A stretch of DNA of 64,000 bases from Malus domestica (taxonomy: Eukaryota; Streptophyta; Magnoliopsida; Rosales; Rosaceae). The notes below the pieces were generated by a model, which was given only the letters and a program-made list of their open reading frames with translations, had not been told where the DNA came from and made no database searches. The position numbers and the translations under genes were made by a program. The stretch is taken from the NCBI RefSeq assembly GCF_042453785.1, contig NC_091675.1, positions 198,501 through 262,500 of the forward strand, given 5' to 3'. Shown here in pieces: positions 1 to 16,609 of the stretch (positions are counted from its first letter, which is position 1; each line of letters begins with the position of its first letter).

Positions 1-155
1 TATATATATATATATATATATTGACATAATGACCGTAAAAAGATAGATTAAAGTTAGGCTTTCCTAAATCCCAGGATATGGGGATGAGATTCAAATTTCA
101 ATACCCAAGACAGAGCCATAGGGACAGGGTTCAGGGGACCATGTCTTCCGTTTCT

Positions 156-196
<41 letters not shown>

Positions 197-1222
197 GGTC
201 ATCTCCCTCCCACTTCAAAAGTAAATCACAAAAGTGATTCACATACAGAATACAGCCAAACTTGATTGAGTTGGAATTGCACTAGCTCATACAAAAGCTA
301 TATCCTGCATCTTGCAACAGCTCATCCTCCTCCTCGTTTTGTGAAAGATCCAATCCCCTTATTAAAGACATGACTAACTTATAGACAGTACCAGCACTCT
401 TTGCTAGCTAGCTTCAGTACTACTTCATACCTTCACAATGGAAATGATAAACACACATTTGTTTTAGCTTCTCACACACCTATGTTTAATCTTGTTTGTT
501 GTTTTCATTTGATTTATTCAATCCAATAGCTAGAATTGAAGAGGGTTGTGTCATAAGTTAAAAAAAATGTGTGAAAATCATATCTCCATAATTATGGCTG
601 TTAATTTTTGGCACCATTATTTCAAAAATTATGATGCACTATTATTTCAAAAATTAAGATCTTTTTGAAAATTTTGCTTTGGAAATTTACCCCCACAGCT
701 CCACACGCATGGTTATATGACATAACGGTTACTTGCCATGTATGATTTTTGTCATTAATTGGACATCATAATAATTTATTTGACCTTTCAATTAGCCTTT
801 TTCTTGTTAATTTGCACCATAGATGGAAGGGAAAATTACAAAACGCACGCATATCCGTGGGGGTATGAATGAAGATAAGAAAATAAAAACGCGGTAAAGA
901 TGGAATAAACCCAAAAAAACGGGGCAACACTGAAATAATCTGAAAAATGAAAAAAGAGACGTTAGCCCTATCCCGCCAGGTTTTCCCCGTTTGAGCAATT
1001 AAGGAAGGAAGATAATTAAACAGTCCACCAGAGACGCAAAGCAATAAATAGTAAATGCCAAATTACCAAATAAGCCATTCCATATCTATCTAAAATTGCG
1101 CACTCAAAACCCAAATCAGAAAAATCAGAGAATGTTGGTGGTGCCTTGTAAGTTTTTTTGGTAATTAAGTAAAGCGATTGCGTGTGTGTGTCACATCCAG
1201 TTGAGAGATACTGAGAGTTGTG
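1..1222. other. Upstream intergenic region with SSRs
   Basis: No gene is supported here. The window opens in a (TA)n run (1-20), and a (CT)n microsatellite lies at about 157-194. Short open frames on either strand have no family resemblance and overlap the SSR. The last few hundred bases are presumably promoter and 5' UTR of the DUF630/DUF632 gene that begins at 1223. Confidence 0.6.
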
Positions 1223-3457
1223 ATGGGTTGCGCCGCCTCAAAGGTAGAAGACCTTCCGGCGGTGGCATTGTGCCGAGACCGGTGCAAGTACCTGGAGGAA
1301 GCTCTCTGCCAGACCCAAGCCCTGGCCGATTCCCACCTCGCTTACTTAGCCTCTCTCAGGACCCTTGGCCCCGTTCTCCACCGTTTCTTCCATGACACTC
1401 CTGCAGGTACTGGACCGCCGCCGCCACCAGAATCAGACTCGCACCTCCAATTCCCTTCCGACTCTGAATCCGAATACAAAGAGGACCACACCGATAAACA
1501 GTTGGGAGAAACGCCGACACCAGTTTCTGTGCATGATCAATGTTTCAGGAAAAGGGAGGAGGAGGTCTTCAAAAATTTAGGCGGCAGACTGACTTCCGAA
1601 CTCCCTCCTCCACCACCGCCTCCGGTCAGCTCCACTTGGGATTTTCTTAATCTATTTGATGCCTACGAGAGGGAGAGTTACCTAGCACCCCTTTATACTT
1701 GCACTACTTTGGTTCCTGAAGAAGCTGCTCATACTTCTGCATTTGTTGCTGCCGCTGCTGACAAAATCAATAACGAGATCAATGTTAAACACAATACTAA
1801 AAATATTGACGATGATCAGGAAAGGGAGAGTAGGTCGCCCGAGAAGGGTAAGACGACTCACATGGCGACGTCGACAGCAACTCCTCCGTCTGTCTCTGTC
1901 TCTCCCACTGTCCCAGAAGCAGCAGAGGCGATGCGAGAGCTTCATCTTCTGTTTGACAGGGCGTCTGAGTCCGGTAATCAAGTTTTATTGTCGCTGCAGT
2001 CTCATCATCTCACAATTTCTCTTGATCAGGGTAATTTATCCATTTTAATTTTCTCAATCAATTTTTAATATTATTCCAGATTGTTAGATAAAGATAAATT
2101 TAATACATAATTAATTTGACGAATTGGCGTTGGAGAAGCAGAGTATGGATTTGATGACCATGAAGGCTTGGTTATGAGTTCACAGAACCTTTCTTACACT
2201 CTGAAGACGCTCTTCCTGTGGGAAAAGAAACTTTACCATGAAGTCAAGGTATATATATGCTTCTTTTCCTTCATTAGCTTTGCTGATTAATCACTTTTTA
2301 AAGCATAATCTTGACTATTTAATCATGCTATATATATATAATTAGGCTGAGGAAAGATTGCGCGTTACGCACGAGAAGAAGAGTAGAATGCTGAAACATT
2401 TGGAACATAGCAAGGGTACTACTACTAGTGCTGCTCAGTCTCCCAAACTCAACTCCCTTCGCAGTGCAGTCCGCGATCTTTTAACAAAAATGAAAATTGC
2501 AATTCAGATTGTTGACAGAATATCAATTACCATCAATAAGTTGAGGGACGAGGAGCTATGGCCGCAGATTATTGAATTCATCAACAGGTATCTCTACTCT
2601 ATCGTCTATCCCATCACCACTGAAGAATGATTGATTCTACGAAATGTAAAAGTGATTAGTGGACTGGTTGATGTGCTTGTAGGTTACTCAACATGTGGAA
2701 AGCTATGGTAGAATGTCACAAGAGTCAGTACCAAGCAATGGTGGAAGCCAAGGGTTTAGATGGCGTCGCAATATCCAATGCAAAATTGAGCAGCGCGCAT
2801 AAGGCTGAAACTGCAATTCAACTCAAGTTAGAGCTTCAAAACTGGAATGTGTGCTTCTCCAAATGGATTGTCGCCCAAAAGGGGTATGTAAAAGCATTAA
2901 ATGGATGGCTTCTGAGATGTCTTCTACACGAACCGAATGTGGGCGATCAAGAATTAACAGCGGACGAGGGTATTGGAGCACCGCCTGTTTTTGTGATATG
3001 TAATGAGTGGTCACAAGCTATGGATAGACTCTCAGAGAAGGAAGTTGTTGAAGCCATCAGGGGATTCTGGACTAGTATACATACGCTTTTAATGGAAGAC
3101 AACAATAATAATGTAGAAATGGTGCAGCAAAGGATGGTAGCTGAAAACAAAGATATAGCCAGGAAAGTAAAGTTTTTGGAGGAAGAGGAGGGGAAGGAGC
3201 AGAAGATATTGCATAAGCTGATACGCGGTAGAGGAGGGAAAAAGAACGTTGGTTCGAGTAGCTTGCGAGCAGGAGAAGACGAGTCACAGAGAGAGAGAGT
3301 GCAGCAACAGAGTAGTAGTGATCTAGTGTGGGATCTGAAGCAGACATTGATGGCGATGGAGAAATTCACTGCAAACTCATTGCAAGCATACAATGAGCTT
3401 CATGCACACATTGAACTAGAGCAAGTCAGCTGCAGGCAATCTGGAATATCTGGATGA
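1223..3457 (+). CDS. DUF630/DUF632 protein (NRG2/REL2-like)
   Basis: Four-exon gene, exons 1223-2030, 2142-2248, 2346-2587, 2683-3457. The lengths sum to 1932 nt, in frame for 643 residues. The start is the ATG giving MGCAASK, a classic N-myristoylation/palmitoylation signal that opens the DUF630 domain (residues 1 to about 60) and predicts plasma-membrane attachment. A proline-rich stretch follows at about 130, then DUF632 from about 270 (WEKKLYHEVKAEERLR, LWPQIIEFINRLLNMWKAM, GFWTSIHTLL). The C-terminus (from about 500) is charged and probably coiled coil. Arabidopsis NRG2 (nitrate signalling) and rice REL2 (leaf rolling) belong to this family; the function of this member is not known. Intron 1 (111 bp) has a weak polypyrimidine tract, so the exon 2 start is the least certain junction. 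Confidence 0.9.
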
Positions 3458-4097
3458 TGAATTAATGACAACCTTGGCTTAATTCTTCTGATACCAAATG
3501 ATTAGTTTGTTGTTTTGTTGCCATGGGTGCTTAAGGTTTTGCTCGTCAAATTAGCAATAAGATTAGACACCTGGAAGTTATATAAATTGGCCTTGCCTTA
3601 TTATGCAATTATATATGTTGATCACCTGTTACAAGAATTTTGGAGATGCAAATATTGCTTATTATAAGGCAAAACAAATGGGTTTATCCATTAGTAATTC
3701 CATGCTTCCTCTGACTAGTGACAACCTTTTGGGAGGGTCATCCCAACTCCGGTGCAAGTAGTCGGACAAATTTACATATACATGCACATAAGGTGTATGA
3801 AGCTCAGCTCTTAATTTGGAGTACAAACTTGCACATGCAAATAACAACATATCCGACCTACAACAATTTTCGCAACAATAAATTTGTAAACGGGTGCGTG
3901 AGAATTCAGACTTGAGATTTATTTCAAAAACGGACGGTGATGATGGTGATGTAATGCATATTTTAATACTATAGGAGCTGATTTTTGTATACTTGTTCTT
4001 CGCTTTATGCACACACTCTTCATTTACACATATCTTTTGCCTTAATGTATATAATTTTGTGAATTAGCCAATCCATATTTTGATACAAAATGTGTTA
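3458..4097. other. 3' UTR and spacer
   Basis: Contains the presumed 3' UTR of the DUF630/DUF632 gene and AT-rich spacer. I see no coding or repeat structure in it before the MITE at 4098. Confidence 0.5.
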
Positions 4098-4328
4098 GGG
4101 TTCGTTTGGATGTGCTTTTAAAATGACTGAAAGCGCTTTTAGAGAATATTTTTTGGTTCCAAAATCACTTAAAGTGCTTTCTTTAAGAAGCACTAGTTAT
4201 GTGCTTTTTTCATGAAGTACTTTTAAGTGCTCTTCCAGAATATACTTGCATTTTACTAAGAATTAGTTCCAAAAGCATTTTCAACATAAGCGCTTTCAGT
4301 CATTTTAAAAACACATCCAAACAATCTC
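4098..4328. mobile_element. Tourist/PIF-Harbinger-like MITE, TSD TTA
   Basis: A 231-bp fold-back element. Its left arm (GTTTGGATGTGCTTTTAAAA) pairs with the right arm, whose reverse complement reads GTTTGGATGTGTTTTTAAAA and continues as ATGACTGAAAGCGCTT on both sides. TTA flanks both ends (4095-4097 and 4329-4331), the 3-bp duplication expected of PIF/Harbinger. It has no coding capacity. Confidence 0.75.
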
Positions 4329-4511
4329 TTAGACGTTCCCCATTTCCCCCAATAGGTAAGTCGCAAAACAAAACTTTGGTGATGATTAGATTTCTTATTT
4401 AAATAATTAAAAATAATCTAAATAGATAATCTCTTTTTTAACATTTTTTTATATTTAACATAAAATAATTATGGATGAAACACTGCTTTTAGCCTAAATC
4501 TAGCGAACTGT

Positions 4512-4728
4512 TAAATGGAGGCAGATTCTCTGTCTTTCCACTTTTCGTGCCCTTCCTTATCTTTTTGTTTGTGTGATCACATTTAAGTCACGTCAATATT
4601 TTATATTACTATTTTTTTTATCTTATTATTTCTATAAAAAAAATAATATAAAATATTGATATGGTTTAACCGTGATCACACAAAATAGAAGGGCATCAGA
4701 AGTGAAAGGGTTCTACCTCCCTATTAAA
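4512..4728. mobile_element. Fold-back MITE, family unknown
   Basis: Long imperfect inverted repeat centred near 4620. The inner arms are almost exact (TGTGTGATCAC and its complement, then CAATATTTTATATTA), and outer similarity continues through a TGCCCTTC block to about 4512 and 4728. I could not identify a target-site duplication, so the outer ends are approximate. Confidence 0.5.
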
Positions 4729-4805
4729 TATCGTGTGTGTATAAAAGAAAATTAGAAAAAGGAAAAAGGCAGAGATTGGTCTGCTGGATGCGAAGCGATA
4801 ATTAC

Positions 4806-5068
4806 CAAATGTACCGTTTGGTACGCATACGGAACGGGACAGAACAAGATGGGACGGAACAGGACGGAACGGATAATGTAAATATTAAAAAAGATATGGA
4901 GAAATTTTGTCATAAAATATTATAAATTTATGTTCCACGGATGTGGAACGGGTCGTTCTAGGGGAAGAGGTGGAACGAAAAATCAGTTTTTAGGCACACC
5001 AAACGTGAGACGGAACGGCTCGTCTCGTTCCGTACCGTCTCATCCCACGTACCAAATGGTACCAAAAT
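4806..5068. mobile_element. Terminal-inverted-repeat element
   Basis: Ends read GTACCGTTTGGTACG on the left and CGTACCAAATGGTAC on the right, an inverted pair, with subterminal repeats of GGAACGG/GGACGGAAC type pointing inward from both ends. The flanks (accaaat and accaaaa) are similar but not identical, so the target duplication is unresolved. Only small spurious frames occur inside. Confidence 0.5.
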
Positions 5069-5441
5069 GCCTTTGATGATATGGAAAGGACAATTCAACT
5101 GTAGGTGGAAACAGGGAGAGAGAGGTTTTACCAGTGCAGACAGAGAGGGAGAGAAGGCAGGCAGGCAAGCAAATTAGCAATGCCATTGCCATTGCCAAGG
5201 AAAAGAAAGCGGCACTGAGTCAACTCGGCCGAGTTGTGGGGTGCTGCGAGTCGTCTTTTATACATGCACGTCAACACCACTCCAGCACCACCGCTTGGAC
5301 ACCTTCAGCTCCACCGCCACCACCAACCGCACTCCTCAACCGTCCAACGGTCGAGCCGATGCAGCCGGAGCCGGAGCAGTGATATGATATGATTCGTGGA
5401 AAAACAGAATCTCCTTAGAATTGATGTTTGTGTTGATGCAG
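5069..5441. other. Unassigned spacer with palindrome
   Basis: An 82-codon open frame (5134-5382) has simple composition (proline/serine/alanine) and no recognised family, so I do not call it a gene. A perfect 16-bp palindrome CAACTCGGCCGAGTTG is at 5221-5236. The block ending near 5407 (TGATATGATTCGTGGAAAAA) recurs at 5447-5466 at the start of the BSK relic, showing a local duplication. Confidence 0.4.
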
Positions 5442-5795
<354 letters not shown>

Positions 5796-6127
5796 GAGAA
5801 GAGGATCCTGAAATGCTCTGTAATTTTTTTTTTGTTGCATTGAAGTTGCTCCAGCTGTTGTAACTTGTAACAGAAGTGTAGGGTTATCAAGTATAATGGG
5901 GTAGGAGAAAGTTGTATCAGTCCAGACGTGTGCAATATGTAGGTAGAGGGAGATGCTTGTATCTTGTGTATCAACTACCGCGCCATTCTTTTCCTCTAAT
6001 TTTTCGTTGGATAACTAATTGGTTCGTAACGTGTACTTGTGTATATGAAACTTGTGATGCATCATTTTTATGATGTCACCGAGGGATAGTTAATACATGA
6101 ATTTGCTCGAGTCTAGCGTCTATCCAA

Positions 6128-10665
<4,538 letters not shown>

Positions 10666-11373
10666 ATGGCCATGGCATGCCCAAATTTTGAAGCTCTCAG
10701 AGACCTACACAACTCTGCCAATAACCTTCTCCACTCCCCGGTGATCCAACAAGCTCTCATCAACGACATCGAACAGGAGAAATGGGTTCATCAAGTGTCA
10801 GAAGCGTCTCTAAGAATGCTGGATGTGTGCGGCATTTCCAAAGACGTTCTTTTGGTCGTGAAAGAACATCTCCAAGACCTTCAATCCATGTTGCGCCGAG
10901 GAAGCAGCAGCGGAGAAGCGGACAAAAGTAACAGGATTGCAGCCTACAACTGCTACAGGAAGAAGCTAAAGAAGGAGACGCTCAAGTGCTTGAAATCTCT
11001 CAAAGGAATAAGGAACAAGTCCAATACTAATTCTTCACAAGTATATACGGACCACAACCTTATGGTAGTTGTAGACGTGCTCAGTCAAGTGAGGGCGACT
11101 TCCGTTTCAATTGTGGAGACTCTTTTGTCCCTGATTTCCGTACCATGGCTGGAGCAGAAATCATCGGCTTCCTTCCAGTTCATGTCCAAGTTTATGCGTG
11201 TGAGTGGCCGCCAACGAGTGTACGATGCATGCGATGCGACGGCGCTTCAAAGTGCGAACAAAAGATTGGACGCTGTCGAGATTGCCATTCAAGACCTTGA
11301 AGCTGAGTTAGACTGCATGTTTAGACGTTTGATTGACACCAGAGTTGCCCTTCTCAATATACTTAACAATTAA
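10666..11373 (+). CDS. DUF241 family protein
   Basis: Intronless 235-residue protein. It matches the plant DUF241 family (BPS1-like/At4g35690 type): the N-terminal half carries the family signature MLDVCGISKDVLLVVKEHLQ then DLQSMLRR, a middle block YRKKLKKETLKCLKSLKG, and a C-terminal helical segment ending LIDTRVALLNILNN. The protein looks all-helical, without a signal peptide or TM segment. No biochemical role is established for most members; some Arabidopsis relatives are stress- or root-associated. The start at ATGGCCATGG has a good plant context; a second ATG two codons downstream could also serve. Confidence 0.9.
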   Translation: MAMACPNFEALRDLHNSANNLLHSPVIQQALINDIEQEKWVHQVSEASLRMLDVCGISKDVLLVVKEHLQDLQSMLRRGSSSGEADKSNRIAAYNCYRKKLKKETLKCLKSLKGIRNKSNTNSSQVYTDHNLMVVVDVLSQVRATSVSIVETLLSLISVPWLEQKSSASFQFMSKFMRVSGRQRVYDACDATALQSANKRLDAVEIAIQDLEAELDCMFRRLIDTRVALLNILNN

Positions 11374-11779
11374 CTAGCTCAATTAACCCATTCATTAATT
11401 CAGTTGATCATCTGTTGGAACTTAATACCCTCCTCGGCAATTGCAAACCAAGATGTCACGATTCATTCATTTTTTGTCAGGCTCCCCTACCGGGATCCAG
11501 TAACTGTGGTGTTACCAGTTCTTTGATTATTTACAATAAACTCTCTTTTCCCGCTTCAAAGATCCAATATGTAGTGTAATTGTAGTTCTACATTTCATGC
11601 AACTTATTTACGTACAAGTATATGATTTATTTTTCCACCTCCAGGGGGATTTCAAGATGAGTTGCAGAAAAATTAAAACAATTAAAGCGCAAGAAAAATG
11701 GAACGAAAAAGGGAAGTAGTTTCAACTTCACAAGGTGTGTAAAAAATACAAGCATCATAAATATAACATTTTGAAACGG
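11374..11779. other. Spacer between convergent genes
   Basis: Probable 3' UTR of the DUF241 gene followed by AT-rich spacer. No further gene or repeat is recognised. Confidence 0.45.
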
Positions 11780-12316
11780 AGTTTGATGTCATCAACATCA
11801 TTCATATCACAATATTTTTCTTCACAATCACTTTATTAAACCGAAATCAAGACAGATGCTCCACATGACACTTACACTAGTATCCCGCCTAATAAGCCCT
11901 TTATGATATCAACTCTTGGCTCTTCCACAGGAAACCTGCAACAATACAATAAAGCCTCGTTTCAATTATTTCTTTCTACCGACATTTCCTTCTATGCGAA
12001 AAATTAGTTACTGAAACTATAAAGTCTGTTTGAGAACACCCAAAAAAAATTGAGAGCCTTAAATGAAAGCAAACAAAGATAACAGGCACTGGTCCACGAG
12101 CTCATGGACTTACTCAATTACTGGCCCCTTTCTTCAAATGAAAACCATGGAGGAAGCAGAGTTTCAACAAGCATAAATCAAACCAAGCCAAACTTGGCAT
12201 CATGATCCATGTGTTTGCAATTTACTTCATTCAAACACATATTAACTACTAAGTCTAGGCCATAATTCTAAAATGAAAGGCATATAAACATCGATCAATA
12301 GTGTGTAAGCATGGTT

Positions 12317-12408
12317 ACAACTGATCAGACCCAGTCGGTAGCCAGAGCTCTACTCTAAATAGGAGTTCATAAGTTCAAACCCAACTCCCCGAACATCACA
12401 ACTGATCA
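12317..12408. mobile_element. 70-bp SINE-like retroposon with 11-bp TSD
   Basis: The 11-mer ACAACTGATCA occurs at 12317-12327 and again at 12398-12408, bracketing 70 bp (12328-12397). The insert resembles a tRNA-like SINE head: a box-A-like GTCGGTAGCCAGAGC near its start and a box-B-like GTTCAAACCC about 35 bp later. The long exact flanking repeat is typical of LINE-mediated retroposition. It sits in the inferred 3' UTR intron of the complex I gene. There is no clear poly(A) tail, so this may be a truncated or tailless copy. Confidence 0.6.
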
Positions 12409-12516
12409 AAGAATGAAAAGTATCACATAAAGCAAACAAAGTACAGTGGATCATATGAGTATATATGATAACTTAGCCAAGTATCTTTAGCTGAGACAAA
12501 GAAGGATAAACGGTAC

Positions 12517-13583
12517 CTAATGATGATCCTCGTGGCCCTCCCAGGGGTGTCTCCAACCCTAAAAAACATATTAAGAAAGTGAGTAACTTGAGTATATCAA
12601 ATTGCAAAGAAAAGTGAAACAAGAGAAGCACATACCAAAACTACAGGACCATCCTTCTTGGCCCTGTACAGTACCCAAAACCTGATGCATCAAAATTTTG
12701 AGGAAAAAAACAGTAAGCTTCACGGAAATGCACCAAGGAAAAAAAAATACACAAAGCAATATTTCAATAGAAAAATAAGTAAAAGTTAGTAGTAAACTTA
12801 GAAAGTGAATAATACATTCAATCTGCAATATATCAATGCAGGGACTGAGGTTTACACCAATAGTAAACCTCTCCAAGGTTCAAACTTGAACTTTATCCCA
12901 AATTGCATGATTCCAACGATATACATTCAGTTACACCATTGTCCTCTATGCTCAAGAGTTAACGCCAAGCACCAAGGCAACCTTAAACCGGTCAGAAGCT
13001 TACGGATTGAAAGAAAGAAAAAAAAACGAAGTAATGTGTGATACTATAGCTTTATATACGCCAGTCAACAACCAATGTTGGCCATAATAGGAAATCCCAA
13101 AATTCAATCTCGAGCAAGACGAATTTGTTGATATTTCAGCTCCATTATATTAAACAGCCACAATCCCCAACTCGAATCCCAACATTAAAGTGCATTCTAA
13201 TTTCTTCCTGTTAGCATTTTCATGTCTAAGTTCCTAACCAATCGATCCCCACTCGTATTTGAAAGAACCCCAACATTCAAGTGAATGAAATGCAGTTTCT
13301 ACCTGTTAGCATTTTCAGGTCTAAGTTCCTAACAATCGGTGCCTTAACATGAAATTCCGAAAACATTAGAAAGTGTACCCAAAAAAAAGATTAAAACAAA
13401 AAGGCACGCAGATCCAACATGGCAGAAATTTGACCAACGCTAATGTACGGATGAAATAGGCAGAGTAGACGGAGTTTACCACATCACAGCACACATGCCT
13501 TTGCCGGTGAGGGTGTGCCACCGCTTTGGCTGATGCACCGTGATTCCCTTATACGTTATGCCCTCGCCGTGTCCTCCTCCCAT
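12517..13583 (-). CDS. Complex I NDUFB2-like subunit
   Basis: Three small exons on the minus strand: 13583-13480, 12681-12636 and 12558-12517, totalling 192 nt or 63 residues. The product begins MGGGHGEGITYKGITVHQPK, continues RWHTLTGKGMCAVMWFWVLY and RAKKDGPVVLG, and ends WRHPWEGHEDHH. This is the plant NADH:ubiquinone oxidoreductase B2 (AGGG-like) subunit, an accessory membrane-arm protein of mitochondrial complex I with one TM helix (AVMWFWVLY). All junctions are GT-AG and in phase. The stop TAG is the last codon of exon 3 and is followed immediately by a donor (GTACCG); an acceptor at 11936-11937 suggests a 3' UTR intron and a final non-coding exon of about 11780-11935. A CTTTCT microsatellite sits in the 5' UTR (about 13596-13631). 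Confidence 0.92.
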
Positions 13584-16528
13584 CTTCGCCGGTCACTCTC
13601 TCTTTCTCTTTCTCTTTCTCTTTCTCTTTCTGAGCTAGCCCTAGACTCCAAAATGAGATCTCCCTCAATTAAGAAATGCTCCAGACCCGATGACAACTCT
13701 ACCCACTTTTGCTTCTCATGATGACAAGGCTACTTCCCATTGTGGGCTTCGCTTGACTAGTTCTTCTGCAAGCCCAACTTAGATAAAATCCTAGTTTTTG
13801 AAACAGTATTATTAAGTGAATGCAATTGAAACAGTATTGTAATAAAATAAAGCCGTTTTGAGGATTTCTATGAAATGAAGTATGGATCGGAACTACTACG
13901 AAGAAAACCCAGGACAGGCCCATAGGAAAACCAAAGTTTTATTTTGCTTGCATCTTTTAAAGAGTTTATTTCTTTTATCAAATTAAATTTATTTTTAGGG
14001 ATTTTTATCATACTTTTCAAATATACTTGATGGCGCCCTTTTTTTTTTTTTTTTAAAGAGAAGTACAATAATTCATTGAAAGCAAATTCAGAATACAAGC
14101 AAACTGAGAATAGAGTGCATATTGGGTCTCGATAAAACCTTGTCGGAAATTTCACTCCGGTATAAAGGAAAAATAGTGTCACGCACAACCTAAAGGACCT
14201 ATTCTCAAATGTCAATACATAAACAAATTCCGAACTATCTTGGAACAAAATATGCAACTCAGGGGGTCTTCAACCAACTAAACTGATTGGTTACAAAGCT
14301 TTCAACCATTTCGTGCAGTGAGCACCAACCGTGCGGCAAAGCTTTCGACCATTTCTTCCATAGTCCTTTCCACACGATGCAACTCAGTCTAAACCACCGG
14401 CAAAGAATGTCTCTAACAAATTGGATTAGTTGGACCAACATCCATATAGTATCAGTAGGAGACATATGTCCCCATAACTACGAACATGGAATCAAGGTAA
14501 CTCGGTGTCATCGTTGTAGACGAAGCAGTCACTTCTCCTAGTGAAACCTAAGAAGACCTAGGAACCCCAGAGAGCAATTTTATAAGAAGACCAGGACTAA
14601 ATTAAAATAATTAAAATAATGAAAATAAACTAAAATAATTAAAACCAATCCATTGACCCATCACCACCTGCAACTAGTGCAAGTCTGCTGCACCCAAGAG
14701 CCAAGGCCGCCAGGGGAAGGCGAAGCCACCACTAAACAGTTGAGAAGGACCACATAACACAGAAAATCAAGCCATAAGGGGGATCTGACTCCCTAACAAC
14801 AAAAAATCTTTGATACAAGTGAGAATTTAAGATAAGACACACAATGACTATCTCAAAAGTCAAAATGTCATAAGAGCACACAATATAGTATGATAATATG
14901 AAATTCAATGAATTAATCAATGATATGAGTGACCACATACATTTCATCACCCATAACTAAGGTGACAAATGAATCCATTAGATTGTTAATAAATGTGATA
15001 TTGGTAGTGGTGGTGATGATAGTGTAAAGTAAAGTCAAATTAAATGGTTTTTAATGGGTACCATTGACAACTCAATAGATTGATTTGTCACCTCTACCCA
15101 TAACAACGGATAATATAAAAAGAAAGTGGAAGAGACTTTTTAGAAAGTACTCACACAACGATTAACCCAAGAGTTTATTTATTTTTGTATTATATTAACA
15201 TTTAATGTGTAATTTATGTTATTCTTTTTAATATTGATATGAAATCGTTATTGACATTCTAAAAATCTCATTTCACTCAAAACTTTGTTTAATTATAAGA
15301 AACATACACGCGAATAGTGTAAAATGAGGTTTTTAGGGGACGTTTGTTTGTCCTCACTAAACTTCATTGGATTGGACTAGCTTAGCCGGGATTGCTAGCT
15401 AGTGTTTTGTGCGAACAAGGATTATCATTAATGAGACTAAGCCGGACTTGCACCGACTAAGTCTTTCGTTAGGTAGTCATAGTGAGGACCCCCAATATGT
15501 ATGAGATTGCTAGTCCCGTCCCAAACCTGCTTCGTTTGCCTATTGCATTGTCTACACGTTGCGTCATCTACAAGAGTTCCTATGCAACACCGTTTGCCCA
15601 CTGCTCATATCTGAAACAAAGCCCCACCAGCTGCCTAAACCTCAAAATCCAACTATCAAAATTATTATAAAAAGAAAAGAAAAGAAAAGAAAAGAAAAAG
15701 CGCAAAACAATAACAACAACAAAATCCAACCCTAAAATTCAAAATCCACCCACTGCCAGAAAATTTCGAGATGGCTTTGCAGGTAGAGAAGCTGACAAAT
15801 AACTAAGTTAGTTCATCTTAGTTTATTCTAAACCAGTCCAACTTAGTATTTGAAATTAGTCTGGTTCGAATGTTCGTGATTGCTCATAGCAGCGCTTATT
15901 TGCCAAAGGGCCGTCGTCTTTTGCAAGTTCACTAGAAAGTGATGCAAGGTTTTGTTACGTTTGTAATCATATTGTACTCCATATTAATGATGTTTTTCGC
16001 TTATTTGATTAATGAAATACTTATCATAAAATAAGGAAAGTGTTATTGGCACTCCAAAAATCATATTCTACGTTATTCACAAATGTATTTTTCTTTATAA
16101 ATATGAAAAATTTGGAATGTAAAATGAGAATTTTAGAGTATCAATAACAATAATAAAAGATAATGCTATTTTGACCATTGTTTTTTTTTTTTTCTTTTTT
16201 TCCGGCATGATAAAACAAATTCTAAATAAAATGTAAAATTCCTTAATTAATGGATAGAATCTGAATCTCTATAAAACCAGCCATATGTATGGTGTGGCGC
16301 TAAGGAGTCAGGACCTATGGTGTGGCGCTAAGGAGTCAGGACCTTTACCCAAACGAAAAACTCAGTTTATGCAATGAAGATCCCAGTCACATTACAAAAT
16401 GAACAAGTGTGGAACACGTGTGCCCAAAATACCCCCATGAGATGATGTTTGAGTTTGACCAAACTCTTTATAGAGGCTACGCAATCAGTCAAAGGCCATA
16501 TATTGGACCGACAGAGGAGCTCCACTGA
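13584..16528. other. Intergenic region with repeat debris
   Basis: No intact gene. A run of 16 T at 14039-14054 reads on the minus strand as the poly(A) end of a retroposed sequence extending toward about 14570. A block near 15345-15900 has transposon-like GC islands and an AAAAG microsatellite (15668-15699); within it 15771-15781 reads ATGGCTTTGCA before a possible splice donor, resembling a captured first exon. A 28-bp unit is tandemly duplicated at 16288-16343 (TATGGTGTGGCGCTAAGGAG and following). Small open frames here resemble nothing known. Confidence 0.45.
16035..16152. mobile_element. Small fold-back MITE (copy 1)
   Basis: Imperfect inverted repeat: the left arm TTATTGGCACTCCAAAAATC pairs with the right arm, whose reverse complement reads TTATTGATACTCTAAAATTC. 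A related arm structure recurs in the dehydrin intron near 50735-50865, and a weaker one near 15245-15340. Ends are approximate and no target duplication was resolved. Confidence 0.5.
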
Positions 16529-16529
16529 A

Positions 16530-16537
16530 TATAAAAA
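16530..16537 (+). promoter_or_regulatory. TATA box of the 4CL-like gene
   Basis: TATAAAAA lies 73 bp upstream of the ATG at 16610, a normal plant distance allowing a short 5' UTR. Confidence 0.55.
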
Positions 16538-16609
16538 GCCCATGAGTCTTGCAGCGAAAAACCAAAACAAAACAATCTCATCCAATCGTCAGTCAAATTC
16601 AACGGCACG

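Noticed and set aside
5134-5382. Possible small gene upstream of the BSK relic
   Set aside because: Low-complexity proline/serine frame with no family match and no splice continuation.
14039-14570. Poly(T)-headed segment as a minus-strand processed retrogene
   Set aside because: No recognisable protein and no clear target duplication, so kept only as repeat debris.
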